NCBI GenBank assembly: GCA_945871335.1
Contig: CAMBWM010000131.1
Coordinates: 1 to 6,448 of the forward strand
Origin: Polaromonas sp. YR568
GTDB lineage: Bacteria; Pseudomonadota; Gammaproteobacteria; Burkholderiales; Burkholderiaceae
Direction of reading: 5' to 3'
DNA: 6,448 nt
Shown here: one piece after another, positions 1-6,272 of the stretch
Layout: every line of letters starts with the position of its first letter
Numbering within the stretch: the stretch's first letter is position 1
Program-made: the position numbers and the translations under genes
The notes under the pieces: model-generated
Databases searched by the model: none
What the model was told of the DNA's origin: nothing
Seen by the model: the letters and a program-made list of their open reading frames with translations, nothing else

Positions 1-588
1 ACGCTGATCAACACGCTCACCGGCAAGCGCGCCACCAAAACCGGTGACGAGGCGGGTGTCACCAAAATCGAGCAGCGCATCGTGCTGGCCGACGGCTTTT
101 ATTTGTTTGACACGCCGGGCATGCTGTGGCCGCGCATCATCGTGGCCAAGAGCGGCTACAACCTAGCGGCGAGCGGCGCCATTGGCCGCAATGCTTTCAA
201 TGAGGAAGAAGTGGCGCTGGAGCTGCTGGACTACCTGATCCCAAACTACCCGGACCTGCTCAAAGCACGATACAAGGTCGAGCTGCCGGTCGGCACCACC
301 GACGAGCAATTGCTCGAAGAGATCGGTCGCAAGCGCGGCGCCGTGTTAAGCAAAGGCCGCATCAATTTGCAAAAAGCCGCTGAGATCGTGATCTACGAAT
401 TCCGCCAGTCCACGCTGGGGCGAATCACGCTGGAGACGCCGCAGGAGTTTGCGCAGTGGCTGGCCGTCGGACAAAAATTAGATGCCGAGCGGCAGGTAAA
501 AAAAGACGAGATTGAACTCAAGCGCCTGGTCAAGCTCAAGAAAGTTCCCCGCCCGGCCAAGGTAGACAGGCGCGGCAACGAGGACTGA
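1..588 (+). CDS. ylqF: Ribosome biogenesis GTPase YlqF/RbgA, 3' part (5' end outside window)
   Basis: The frame is open from base 1 and ends at TGA 586-588, giving 195 residues. YlqF/RbgA is a circularly permuted GTPase that acts in late assembly of the large ribosomal subunit in the cytoplasm. The window begins just after where the P-loop (G1) would be: the first residues TLINTL are what follows GKS in this family. G2 is the GVTK stretch at bases 55-66, and G3 is DTPG at 109-120, followed by MLWPR, a family hallmark. The C-terminal half is the helical RNA-binding region, ending in a lysine-rich tail. The order G1-G2-G3 followed directly by the C-terminal domain, with no G4 after it, fits the permuted family, where G4 and G5 lie upstream. 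About 100-130 N-terminal residues are missing, judged from usual family length. It is convergent with the small membrane protein gene downstream, 38 bp away. The family call is firm. Confidence 0.93.
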   Translation, partial: TLINTLTGKRATKTGDEAGVTKIEQRIVLADGFYLFDTPGMLWPRIIVAKSGYNLAASGAIGRNAFNEEEVALELLDYLIPNYPDLLKARYKVELPVGTTDEQLLEEIGRKRGAVLSKGRINLQKAAEIVIYEFRQSTLGRITLETPQEFAQWLAVGQKLDAERQVKKDEIELKRLVKLKKVPRPAKVDRRGNED

Positions 589-626
589 GCGCTCGTGCTA
601 GCGCCAGAAGCTGGGCAGCAAGGCTT

Positions 627-878
627 TCAGTGCCGCGAGCGCATCACGCGCCGGCCATAGGCCACGCCAAAGCCGATGCCCAGCACCAGGGAAAACCAAC
701 CCACCAGCGAAGCGTTGGCAACGATGCCTTGCATACCCGGGGATTGGATGAAGTAGGGCGAGATCAACACCCCCAGCCCGATCAGCACGCACAGCACGGC
801 TTTAAAAAGCAAGTCCTTGTCGGCTTGTGCGCTCTTGGCGTTGGTCAGCGGGCGGGTGGGTTCTTGGGGCAGGGGCAT
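627..878 (-). CDS. Uncharacterised small protein with two predicted membrane helices
   Basis: An 83-residue protein I do not recognise. The N-terminal ~22 residues are polar and proline-rich (MPLPQEPTRPLTNAKS...). Two hydrophobic stretches follow, about residues 24-44 (LLFKAVLCVLIGLGVLISPYF) and 53-74, joined by a short loop. The basic tail GRRVMRSRH suggests both ends face the cytoplasm. I chose the ATG at 878 because the protein pattern starts there. The frame stays open to an ATG at 974, but that extension would lie antisense to the ABC transporter remnant and looks like non-coding shadow (MRTARMRHAAAVQHHE...). No good Shine-Dalgarno sequence precedes 878: the upstream bases are a C-rich run. 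The continuous hydrophobic pattern supports a real gene, but with no homology check the function is unknown. It could be a small inner-membrane accessory protein. Confidence 0.65.
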   Translation of the reverse strand: MPLPQEPTRPLTNAKSAQADKDLLFKAVLCVLIGLGVLISPYFIQSPGMQGIVANASLVGWFSLVLGIGFGVAYGRRVMRSRH

Positions 879-908
879 GAAGGGGGGTCCGTGTCTGAGC
901 AAATGTGA

Positions 909-1028
909 TGGGCAAGGATAGCGGATTTCATGGTGCTGGACCGCGGCAGCGTGGCGCATGCGGGCAGTGCGCAAGCGCTAGAGCAAACCCCTGAATTGTT
1001 AGAGCACTTGCTCGGCGTTGCGCGCTGA
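909..1028 (+). pseudogene. C-terminal remnant of a LivF-type ABC transporter ATPase
   Basis: This frame reads WARIADFMVLDRGSVAHAGS, then AQALEQTPELLEHLLGVAR and TGA at 1026-1028. It matches the end of branched-chain amino acid/urea type ABC ATPases (LivF, UrtE): the IAD-x-x-x-V-L-x-x-G-x-V-x-x-x-G-S pattern after the H-loop, then a helix and a short LLGV tail. A stop (TGA 906-908) lies directly upstream in the same frame. The few codons before it read SEQM, which may echo the VEQ segment that precedes this region in the family. No Walker A, signature or Walker B motif is present upstream. The sequence before ~880 is antisense to the small membrane protein gene. So this is a truncated fragment, probably left by a deletion or rearrangement. 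Its end is 15 bp from the end of the convergent dehydrogenase gene. A real small protein of this sequence is unlikely, as I see no start signal. Confidence 0.7.
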
Positions 1029-1043
1029 GCCGCGTCTGCTGAT

Positions 1044-4000
1044 TCAGGGCTGCGCAGCGCTCAGTTGCCGCGCCAGCAGCACGGCCACATGCACCGCCTC
1101 ACGCTGCGCGCCGTCCTTGATCTGGTGCCGGCAACTGGTGCCGTCCGCCACCACAATGGCTTCTGGCTGGGCGCGCACTGCCGGCAACAAGCTGAGCTCG
1201 GCCATTTGCATGGACACCTCGTAGTGGCTGGCCTCGTAACCAAAACTGCCGGCCATGCCGCAGCAGCTGGATTCGATGAGTTCTGGCTTGGCGCCCGGAA
1301 TTAGCTTGAGCACGTCCATCACCGGGCTGATGGCGCCAAAGGCTTTTTGATGGCAATGGCCGTGCAGCAAGATCGCCTGATCGGTGGCCTGTAGCCGTGC
1401 TTTGAGCGCTTGGAGTTGGCCCGCCGCAGCTTCGCGGGCCAGAAATTCTTCAAACAGCATGGCTTGCTCGCTGATGGCTTGGGCCTGCGGCCCAAGGCTC
1501 ATCACTAAAAATTCGTCACGCAGGGTGAGCAGGCAAGACGGTTCCAGCCCCACAATGGGAATGCCTTTTTCAGCGAAGGGCCAGAGCGCTGCCATCAGCT
1601 CGCCGGCCTTGGCCTTGGCTTGGGCAAGCATGCCGGTGGCCAGGTAGGTGCGGCCGCAGCACAGGTGCTTGCCGTCGGCTTGGGCCTTGCTGGCTATGTG
1701 GACGGTGTAGCCCGCCGCTTGCAGCACTTGCAGGGCAGCATGTGCATTGCCGGCCTCAAAGCTGCCGTTGAAGGTGTCAACGAACAGCACCACAGGCTTG
1801 GCAGCAGCCAGCACTTGCGCGCGCGTGGCACTGGTGTTGGCGGTGTTGAAAAAATGCTGCGACTGCCATTGCGGCAACCGGCGCCGGGCTGTAAAGCCCA
1901 ACAGCTTTTCACTCAGCATGGCCAGGCCCGGCAGTTTGTCGCGCAAATTGAGCAGCAGCGCAAAGCGGCTGGCCCAATGAGCGTAGTCGGGCAGGTGCGC
2001 CACCAGTTTGTCCTTGAGCGTGTGGCCGTGCCTGGCTTTGTAGTGGTGCAAGAACTCGACCTTCATTTTGGCCATGTCCACACCGGTCGGGCAGTCGCGC
2101 TTGCAGCCTTTGCAGCCAACGCACAAATCAAGCGCCTCATGCACGGCTTGGCTGGTGAAGGCGTCTTGGGCTTTCAGGCCATCGAGCTGGCCTGAAAGCG
2201 CCAGGCGCAGCGTGTTGGCGCGTCCGCGCGTGAGGTGTTTTTCGTCGCGAGTCACGCGGTAGCTCGGGCACATCGTGCCAGCATCGAACTTGCGGCAGTG
2301 GCCGTTGTTGTTGCACATTTCAACCGCTTTGGCCAGTCCTTGCGCTGGGTCGCCGCCGGTGCCGGGGGCGCTGGTCTGTTCGGTTACCGGGTCGTTCTGT
2401 ACGTCCCAGGCTCGCCAGTCCAGCGCGGTCTGGATCGGGATCACCTTGTAGCTGGGCGCAAAGCGCATGAGGCGGGTGTCGTCCATCTTGGGCGGATTGA
2501 TCATGCGCTCTGGGCACAGCAAATCAAGCGGGTCCATGTGCGCCTTGATACTGGCAAAGGCTTGTGTGATCTGCGGGCCGAACTGCCAGGAAATCCATTC
2601 GCCGCGGCACAGCCCGTCGCCGTGTTCGCCGCTGTAAGCGCCCTTGAACTTGCGCACCAGTGCCGAGGCTTCTTCGGCAATCGCGCGCATTTTGGGCGCG
2701 CCGTCGCGGCGCATGTCCAGGATGGGCCGAACATGCAGCGTGCCGACCGACGCGTGTGCATACCAGGTGCCTTTGCTGCCGTGCTTTTGAAACACTTCTG
2801 TCAGCGCGTCGGTGTACTCGGCCAGGTGTTCAAGCGGCACGGCGCAGTCTTCAATGAAGCTGACCGGCTTGCCGTCGCCCTTGAGACTCATCATGATATT
2901 GAGGCCCGCCTTGCGCACTTCCCAGAGGTTTTTTTGCGGTGCGTCGTCCACCATCTCGACCACCGAGCCGGGCAGGCCCAACTCGCCCATGAGGTCAACC
3001 AGCTCGCGCATCCGGGGCAGCAGTTCAGTCTTGGAGGTACCTGAAAACTCGACCAGCAAGATCGCATCTGGAGAGCCGAGCAGGGCGGTGCGCAACGTGG
3101 GCGCAAAGGCCGGGTTTTGCAGCGACAGCTCGATCATGGTGCGGTCTACCAGCTCGACCGCCGACAGCCCGCCGCCGAGCTTGACGATGTGCTGCGCGGC
3201 GTCCATGGCTGCGTAAAAAGTTGGGAAATTCACTACCCCCAACACCTTGGCGCGCGGCAACTCGCTGAGTTGCAGCGTGAGGTTTTTGGTCAGCGCCAGC
3301 GTGCCTTCGCTGCCAATGATCAGGTGGGCCAGATTGACTGTGCCGCCCGTTGTGTAGGGCCGCTCGCTCTGGTTGCGAAAAATGTCCAGGTTGTAGCCGC
3401 CCACGCGGCGCATGACTTTGGGCCAGCGCGCATCGATCTCCGGGGCCAGTTGCTCGGCCAGCGTGCGCACATAGTCGCCCAGCGCGCGGGACTGACCGCT
3501 GCTGTGCGCGTAGTCGCCCAGGCTCAAGAGCGTGCCGTCGGAGGTCCAGACCTCGGCGCCCAACACGTTGTGAACCATGTTGCCGTAGGCAATCGATCGG
3601 CTACCGCAGGAGTTGTTGCCGGCCATGCCGCCCAGCGTGGCCTGCGCGCTGGTCGATACATCGACCGGGTACCACAAGCCATGTTTCTTGAGCGCGGCAT
3701 TCAGGTGGTCCAGCACCAATCCGGGCTCGACCACGGCCGTGCGTTCTTCGGGGTTGACGGCCAAAATATGGCGAACGTGTTTGGAATAGTCAATGACCAG
3801 GCCGGCGCCCACGGTCTGGCCGCACTGGCTGGTGCCACCGCCACGCGCCACGATGGGCACCCCCAGATCGCGGCAAATCTCCAGGGCCAGCGCAACGTCC
3901 GCATTACTGCGCGGCACAAAAACGCCGACCGGCATGGCCTGGTAGATGGAGGCGTCTGTGGCGTAGCGGCCGCGGTCTGCCGCCGAGAAAAGCACTTCCC

Positions 4001-4121
4001 CCTGCGTCTGACTGGTCAGGCGCGCGGCCAAGCGGGCCGCCACCTCGTTACTGACACGGGCCACCTGCTCGTAGGTCTGGGGGCCGGATCGGATCACATT
4101 CAAAGGCAAGGGTGCGTTCAT
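1044..4121 (-). CDS. YdiJ/GlcD-GlcF-like FAD and iron-sulfur 2-hydroxyacid dehydrogenase
   Basis: A 1025-residue fusion of a flavin dehydrogenase and an iron-sulfur electron-transfer module, expected to oxidise a D-2-hydroxy acid to a 2-oxo acid and pass electrons to the respiratory chain. Residues ~60-280 form the FAD-binding domain (VARGGGTSQCGQ at 91-102; STSAQATLGGM at 156-166; GSEGTLA at 270-276). Residues ~290-540 are the FAD-oxidase C-terminal domain, with H456 and H463 in AHASVGTLHVRP and GEHGDG at 498-503 in the active site. Then come cysteines C603, C609, C618 and CVGCKGCKRDCP at 667-678 for Fe-S clusters, followed by two cysteine-rich (CCG) repeats (LCCG at 820, C863; GHCH at 921, SSCCG at 951). 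Size and order match E. coli YdiJ (about 1018 aa), a D-2-hydroxyglutarate dehydrogenase. The start at 4121 has GGAG 7 nt upstream and overlaps the regulator stop (ATGA), so the genes are likely co-translated. An upstream extension to 4277 lies in the regulator gene and is rejected. The substrate is uncertain: 2-hydroxyglutarate, lactate or glycolate are all possible. Confidence 0.9.
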   Translation of the reverse strand: MNAPLPLNVIRSGPQTYEQVARVSNEVAARLAARLTSQTQGEVLFSAADRGRYATDASIYQAMPVGVFVPRSNADVALALEICRDLGVPIVARGGGTSQCGQTVGAGLVIDYSKHVRHILAVNPEERTAVVEPGLVLDHLNAALKKHGLWYPVDVSTSAQATLGGMAGNNSCGSRSIAYGNMVHNVLGAEVWTSDGTLLSLGDYAHSSGQSRALGDYVRTLAEQLAPEIDARWPKVMRRVGGYNLDIFRNQSERPYTTGGTVNLAHLIIGSEGTLALTKNLTLQLSELPRAKVLGVVNFPTFYAAMDAAQHIVKLGGGLSAVELVDRTMIELSLQNPAFAPTLRTALLGSPDAILLVEFSGTSKTELLPRMRELVDLMGELGLPGSVVEMVDDAPQKNLWEVRKAGLNIMMSLKGDGKPVSFIEDCAVPLEHLAEYTDALTEVFQKHGSKGTWYAHASVGTLHVRPILDMRRDGAPKMRAIAEEASALVRKFKGAYSGEHGDGLCRGEWISWQFGPQITQAFASIKAHMDPLDLLCPERMINPPKMDDTRLMRFAPSYKVIPIQTALDWRAWDVQNDPVTEQTSAPGTGGDPAQGLAKAVEMCNNNGHCRKFDAGTMCPSYRVTRDEKHLTRGRANTLRLALSGQLDGLKAQDAFTSQAVHEALDLCVGCKGCKRDCPTGVDMAKMKVEFLHHYKARHGHTLKDKLVAHLPDYAHWASRFALLLNLRDKLPGLAMLSEKLLGFTARRRLPQWQSQHFFNTANTSATRAQVLAAAKPVVLFVDTFNGSFEAGNAHAALQVLQAAGYTVHIASKAQADGKHLCCGRTYLATGMLAQAKAKAGELMAALWPFAEKGIPIVGLEPSCLLTLRDEFLVMSLGPQAQAISEQAMLFEEFLAREAAAGQLQALKARLQATDQAILLHGHCHQKAFGAISPVMDVLKLIPGAKPELIESSCCGMAGSFGYEASHYEVSMQMAELSLLPAVRAQPEAIVVADGTSCRHQIKDGAQREAVHVAVLLARQLSAAQP

Positions 4122-4813
4122 GCCTGGGCTCCAGTCTGGCTGCGGCTGTGCAGCTGAGCCATCACCACGTCTCGCTTGTGGTTCAGGTGGCTCAGCAGTA
4201 CGGCACGCAAGGCGGCGGGGTCGCGCTGATCCAAAGCCTGCACCATGGCCTCGTGCTCCTTGACGGCAGCGCTCCATTTTTCGCCATCCTGGTTGGAGCG
4301 AAATCGCAGCGCCTGCAGCCTGGCGTTGACCTGGCGGTAGGTAGCGCTCAGCACCGGGTTCTTGGCCGCCGCGTTGATGGCTTCGTGAATCGCTGAGTTG
4401 AGGCGGTAGTAGCCAGGCAGATCGCGCCGTGTGAAGGCCGCGAGCATCTCGTAATGCATGGCCTTGATCTCGGCCATTTCGGCCTCGGTGATGCGCTGTG
4501 CGGCCAGCTCGCCCGACTGGGCCTCCAGCCCGGCCATGACCTCAAAGGTGTGATGCACGTCGGATTCGCTAAGTTCGACTGCGATGGCGCCCCGGTTTGG
4601 CAGCAACTCCACCAGGCCCTCGGCGGCCAGCATTTTGATGGCTTCGCGCAGTGGCGTACGCGAGACCTTCAGCACCTCGCTGAGCTCGCGTTCGTTGAGT
4701 TTGGCGCTGGGCGCAATGCGACCTTCGACCAGCATCTCGCGCAGCTTCTGGGCCACTTGCACGTGCAGTGTGGGGCGGGAAATGGGGGGCAGTGAAATGA
4801 TGTGAGCGCTCAT
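4118..4813 (-). CDS. GntR-family transcriptional regulator, FCD (FadR-like) subgroup
   Basis: A 231-residue DNA-binding regulator. Residues ~13-80 are the GntR winged helix-turn-helix (LHVQVAQKLREMLVEGRI, then KLNERELSEVLKVSRTPLREA and the wing around LPNRGAIAV). Residues ~85-215 form the all-helical FCD effector domain. Its likely metal/ligand residues are visible: N139 and H143 in RLNSAIHEAI, H187 in KEHEAM, and H209 in SHLNH. The position of N139 is usually Asp or Asn in this family. FCD regulators commonly sense organic acids. The frame continues open for another 246 codons antisense to the aminotransferase gene, but family homology begins at MSAHIISLPP, so I use the ATG at 4813. There is no clear Shine-Dalgarno sequence, only A/T-rich bases. 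It is divergent from the aminotransferase gene and overlaps the dehydrogenase gene by ATGA. It probably controls both directions and itself through the repeated 17-bp sites at 4820 and 4937. The effector is unknown. Confidence 0.92.
   Translation of the reverse strand: MSAHIISLPPISRPTLHVQVAQKLREMLVEGRIAPSAKLNERELSEVLKVSRTPLREAIKMLAAEGLVELLPNRGAIAVELSESDVHHTFEVMAGLEAQSGELAAQRITEAEMAEIKAMHYEMLAAFTRRDLPGYYRLNSAIHEAINAAAKNPVLSATYRQVNARLQALRFRSNQDGEKWSAAVKEHEAMVQALDQRDPAALRAVLLSHLNHKRDVVMAQLHSRSQTGAQA
4129..4132 (-). promoter_or_regulatory. Ribosome binding site of the dehydrogenase gene
   Basis: Read on the minus strand, TGGAG lies 7 nt before the ATG at 4121-4119 and inside the end of the regulator gene. 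It decides the start: the longer in-frame option at 4277 would run through the regulator coding sequence. Together with the ATGA stop-start overlap it points to translational coupling of the two genes. Confidence 0.7.
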
Positions 4814-4819
4814 TTTTAA

Positions 4820-4836
4820 ATTTTGTATGCAAAAAA
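4820..4836. promoter_or_regulatory. Operator-like repeat, copy 1 (regulator side)
   Basis: ATTTTGTATGCAAAAAA, identical over 17 bp to the copy at 4937-4953. The core TTTGTATGCAAA is a near-palindrome (arms TTTG and CAAA), and TTGTAT-nCAA-like cores are typical of GntR-family operators. It lies 7 bp from the regulator start codon and over the candidate -10 element, where binding would block transcription (autorepression). The assignment to this regulator is inferred from position and symmetry. Confidence 0.6.
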
Positions 4837-4848
4837 ATCTGTAGTCAA
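4820..4848 (-). promoter_or_regulatory. Candidate sigma-70 promoter of the regulator-dehydrogenase operon
   Basis: On the minus strand TTGACT (4848-4843) stands 17 bp before CAAAAT (4825-4820), 5 of 6 and 4 of 6 matches to the sigma-70 -35 and -10 consensus. The expected start of transcription is at about 4813, the A of the regulator ATG, which would make a leaderless mRNA. That fits the lack of a Shine-Dalgarno sequence. The -10 and part of the spacer fall inside the first operator-like repeat. This is read by eye from A/T-rich DNA, so treat it as tentative. Confidence 0.35.
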
Positions 4849-4936
4849 TACAAACTTGTGACCGTCCACCCGAAATTATTTCAATGTTTACTGGGGAAAA
4901 TACCATCACACACCAAGGCCTGCCGTCTAACAATGT

Positions 4937-4953
4937 ATTTTGTATGCAAAAAA
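4937..4953. promoter_or_regulatory. Operator-like repeat, copy 2 (aminotransferase side)
   Basis: This is the second exact 17-bp copy of ATTTTGTATGCAAAAAA, 117 bp from the first (about 11 helical turns, so roughly on the same DNA face). It lies 10 bp before the AGGAG ribosome binding site of the aminotransferase gene, in its probable leader or promoter. Binding here would control the aminotransferase gene. I could not identify a convincing promoter for that gene. Between the two copies, 4840-4853 holds a weaker imperfect palindrome (TGTA...TACA). Confidence 0.6.
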
Positions 4954-4963
4954 TGAATTTTTT

Positions 4964-4968
4964 AGGAG
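4964..4968 (+). promoter_or_regulatory. Ribosome binding site of the aminotransferase gene
   Basis: AGGAG sits 7 nt before the ATG at 4976. It settles the start: an in-frame TTG at 4940 would add twelve residues (YAKNEFFRSPC...) that overlap the operator copy and this site and do not resemble the family. Confidence 0.85.
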
Positions 4969-4975
4969 CCCCTGC

Positions 4976-6175
4976 ATGTTGACCCTCGACTTTCACCCCA
5001 CTGGTCGCCACTTCCTGCAGATTCCAGGCCCTTCGCCCGTGCCCGACAGGGTGCTGCGGGCCATGAGCCTGCCCACCATTGACCACCGGGGCCCGGAGTT
5101 TGCGGCACTGGGTTTGAAAGTACTTGGTGACATGCAACAAGTATTCCAAACCCGTCAGCCGGTGATGATCTACCCATCCTCGGGCACGGGTGCCTGGGAA
5201 GCCGCCCTGGTCAACACACTCAGCGCTGGCGACCATGTTCTGATGTATGAAACCGGCTACTTCGCCTCGCTCTGGAACAAGCTGGCCTTGCGCCTGGGCC
5301 TGAAAACTGAAGTCATGGCCCTGCCTGGTCCAGACGCATGGCGCTACGGCGTGCGCGCAGACCTGATTGAAGAGCGTCTCAAGGCCGACAAGGCCCACAG
5401 CATCAAGGCGGTGTGCGTGGTTCACAACGAAACCTCCACCGGCGTGACCAGCGACATCGCCGCCGTGCGTCGCGCCATCGATGCGGCCAAGCACCCGGCT
5501 TTGCTCCTTGTGGACACCATCTCGGGTCTGGCCGGTGCCGATTACCGTCACGATGACTGGGGCATCGACGTGTCCATCAGCGGCTCACAAAAAGGTCTGA
5601 TGCTGCCGCCCGGCATCAGCTTCAACGTACTGTCGGCACGCGCCATTGCGGCGAGTCAGCAAGCCACACTGCCCAAGGCCTTCTGGGCCTGGGACGAGAT
5701 GATCGAGATGAACAAAACCGGCTACTGGCCGACCACGCCCAACACCAACTTGCTCTACGGCCTGTCTGAGGCCTGCGACATGTTGCTCGCTCATGGCCTG
5801 GAAGTGGTTTTTGCACGGCACCAGCGCTGGGCCGAGGGCGTGCGTGCGGCCGTCAAGACCTGGGGCCTGCAGATCCAGTGCGCCGACCCGGCGGTTTACT
5901 CGCCCATCCTGACCGGCGTGATGATGCCCGAGGGTGTGGATGCCGACGCCGTGCGCAAGATCATCCATGAGCGCTTTGACTGCTCGCTGGGCACAGGGCT
6001 GGGTCGCATGAAGGGCCGCATGTTCCGCATAGGCCACCTGGGCGACACCAACGACCTCACGCTGCTGGGCGCGCTTGCCGGCTGCGAAATGGGCATGAAG
6101 CTCGCTGGCGTCAAGTTGGCCGGCTCCGGCGTGCAGGCGGCCATGGACCATTTTTCAGGTTCGTTTTATAGTTAA
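4976..6175 (+). CDS. Class V aminotransferase, serine-glyoxylate aminotransferase type
   Basis: A 399-residue cytoplasmic PLP enzyme, close to the usual ~400 residues of SgaA-type enzymes. It is expected to transfer the amino group from serine (or alanine) to glyoxylate, giving hydroxypyruvate (or pyruvate) and glycine. Family landmarks are FLQIPGPSPVPDRVL at 13-27, DHRGPEF at 36-42, the phosphate-binding SGTGAWEAAL at 69-78, ETGYFASLW at 92-100, HNETSTGV at 150-157, D180 (pyridine nitrogen contact) in LLVDTISGLAG, the PLP lysine K206 in SGSQKGLMLPPG, NKTGYWPTTPNTNLLYGL at 246-263, and R351 in FRIGHLGD, which should bind the substrate carboxylate. No catalytic residue looks altered. It is divergent from a GntR regulator and a 2-hydroxyacid dehydrogenase, which could supply or use its oxo acids. 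A molybdenum hydroxylase gene follows on the same strand after 97 bp. Alternatives are alanine-glyoxylate or ureidoglycine-glyoxylate aminotransferase. The fold and family are sure; the amino donor is not. Confidence 0.9.
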   Translation: MLTLDFHPTGRHFLQIPGPSPVPDRVLRAMSLPTIDHRGPEFAALGLKVLGDMQQVFQTRQPVMIYPSSGTGAWEAALVNTLSAGDHVLMYETGYFASLWNKLALRLGLKTEVMALPGPDAWRYGVRADLIEERLKADKAHSIKAVCVVHNETSTGVTSDIAAVRRAIDAAKHPALLLVDTISGLAGADYRHDDWGIDVSISGSQKGLMLPPGISFNVLSARAIAASQQATLPKAFWAWDEMIEMNKTGYWPTTPNTNLLYGLSEACDMLLAHGLEVVFARHQRWAEGVRAAVKTWGLQIQCADPAVYSPILTGVMMPEGVDADAVRKIIHERFDCSLGTGLGRMKGRMFRIGHLGDTNDLTLLGALAGCEMGMKLAGVKLAGSGVQAAMDHFSGSFYS

Positions 6176-6272
6176 GCTGAATTTTTCTTTTTCACGGTCT
6201 GGCCTTTAACGCATGAAGTCCTGACCATCGCCCACTTCGACCCCAATTATTTTCGGATCCGTCTTGACTTCC

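Noticed and set aside
589..604. Possible terminator hairpin after ylqF (GCGCT-cgtgct-AGCGC)
   Set aside because: The stem is only 5 bp and no T-run follows on either strand, so I cannot support an intrinsic terminator.
630..908. 92-codon plus-strand frame over the small membrane protein gene
   Set aside because: The product is His/Gln/Gly-rich like an antisense shadow. Only its last few codons (SEQM) may belong to the ABC ATPase remnant.
2235..4157. Long plus-strand open frames (2235-3044 and 3117-4157) opposite the dehydrogenase gene
   Set aside because: They are mirror frames of a strongly conserved coding sequence in high-GC DNA. The products are His/Gln/Ala/Gly-rich with no recognisable domain.
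4122..4277. 52-residue N-terminal extension of the dehydrogenase
   Set aside because: It lies in another frame of the regulator gene, is rich in Arg/Pro/Ala without a domain, and the ATG at 4121 has its own GGAG site.
4814..5551. Long open extension of the regulator frame, antisense to the aminotransferase gene (another 246 codons)
   Set aside because: The extension has no family resemblance, is rich in residues typical of antisense GC-rich frames, and overlaps a firm gene. GntR homology begins just after the ATG at 4813.
6176..6200. T-rich stretch after the aminotransferase stop as a terminator
   Set aside because: The T-runs are present but I find no GC-rich stem before them.
6213..6224. 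Tiny frame ATG AAG TCC TGA upstream of the molybdenum hydroxylase gene
   Set aside because: It is three codons with no ribosome binding site; it only shows that the downstream gene cannot start earlier than 6225.
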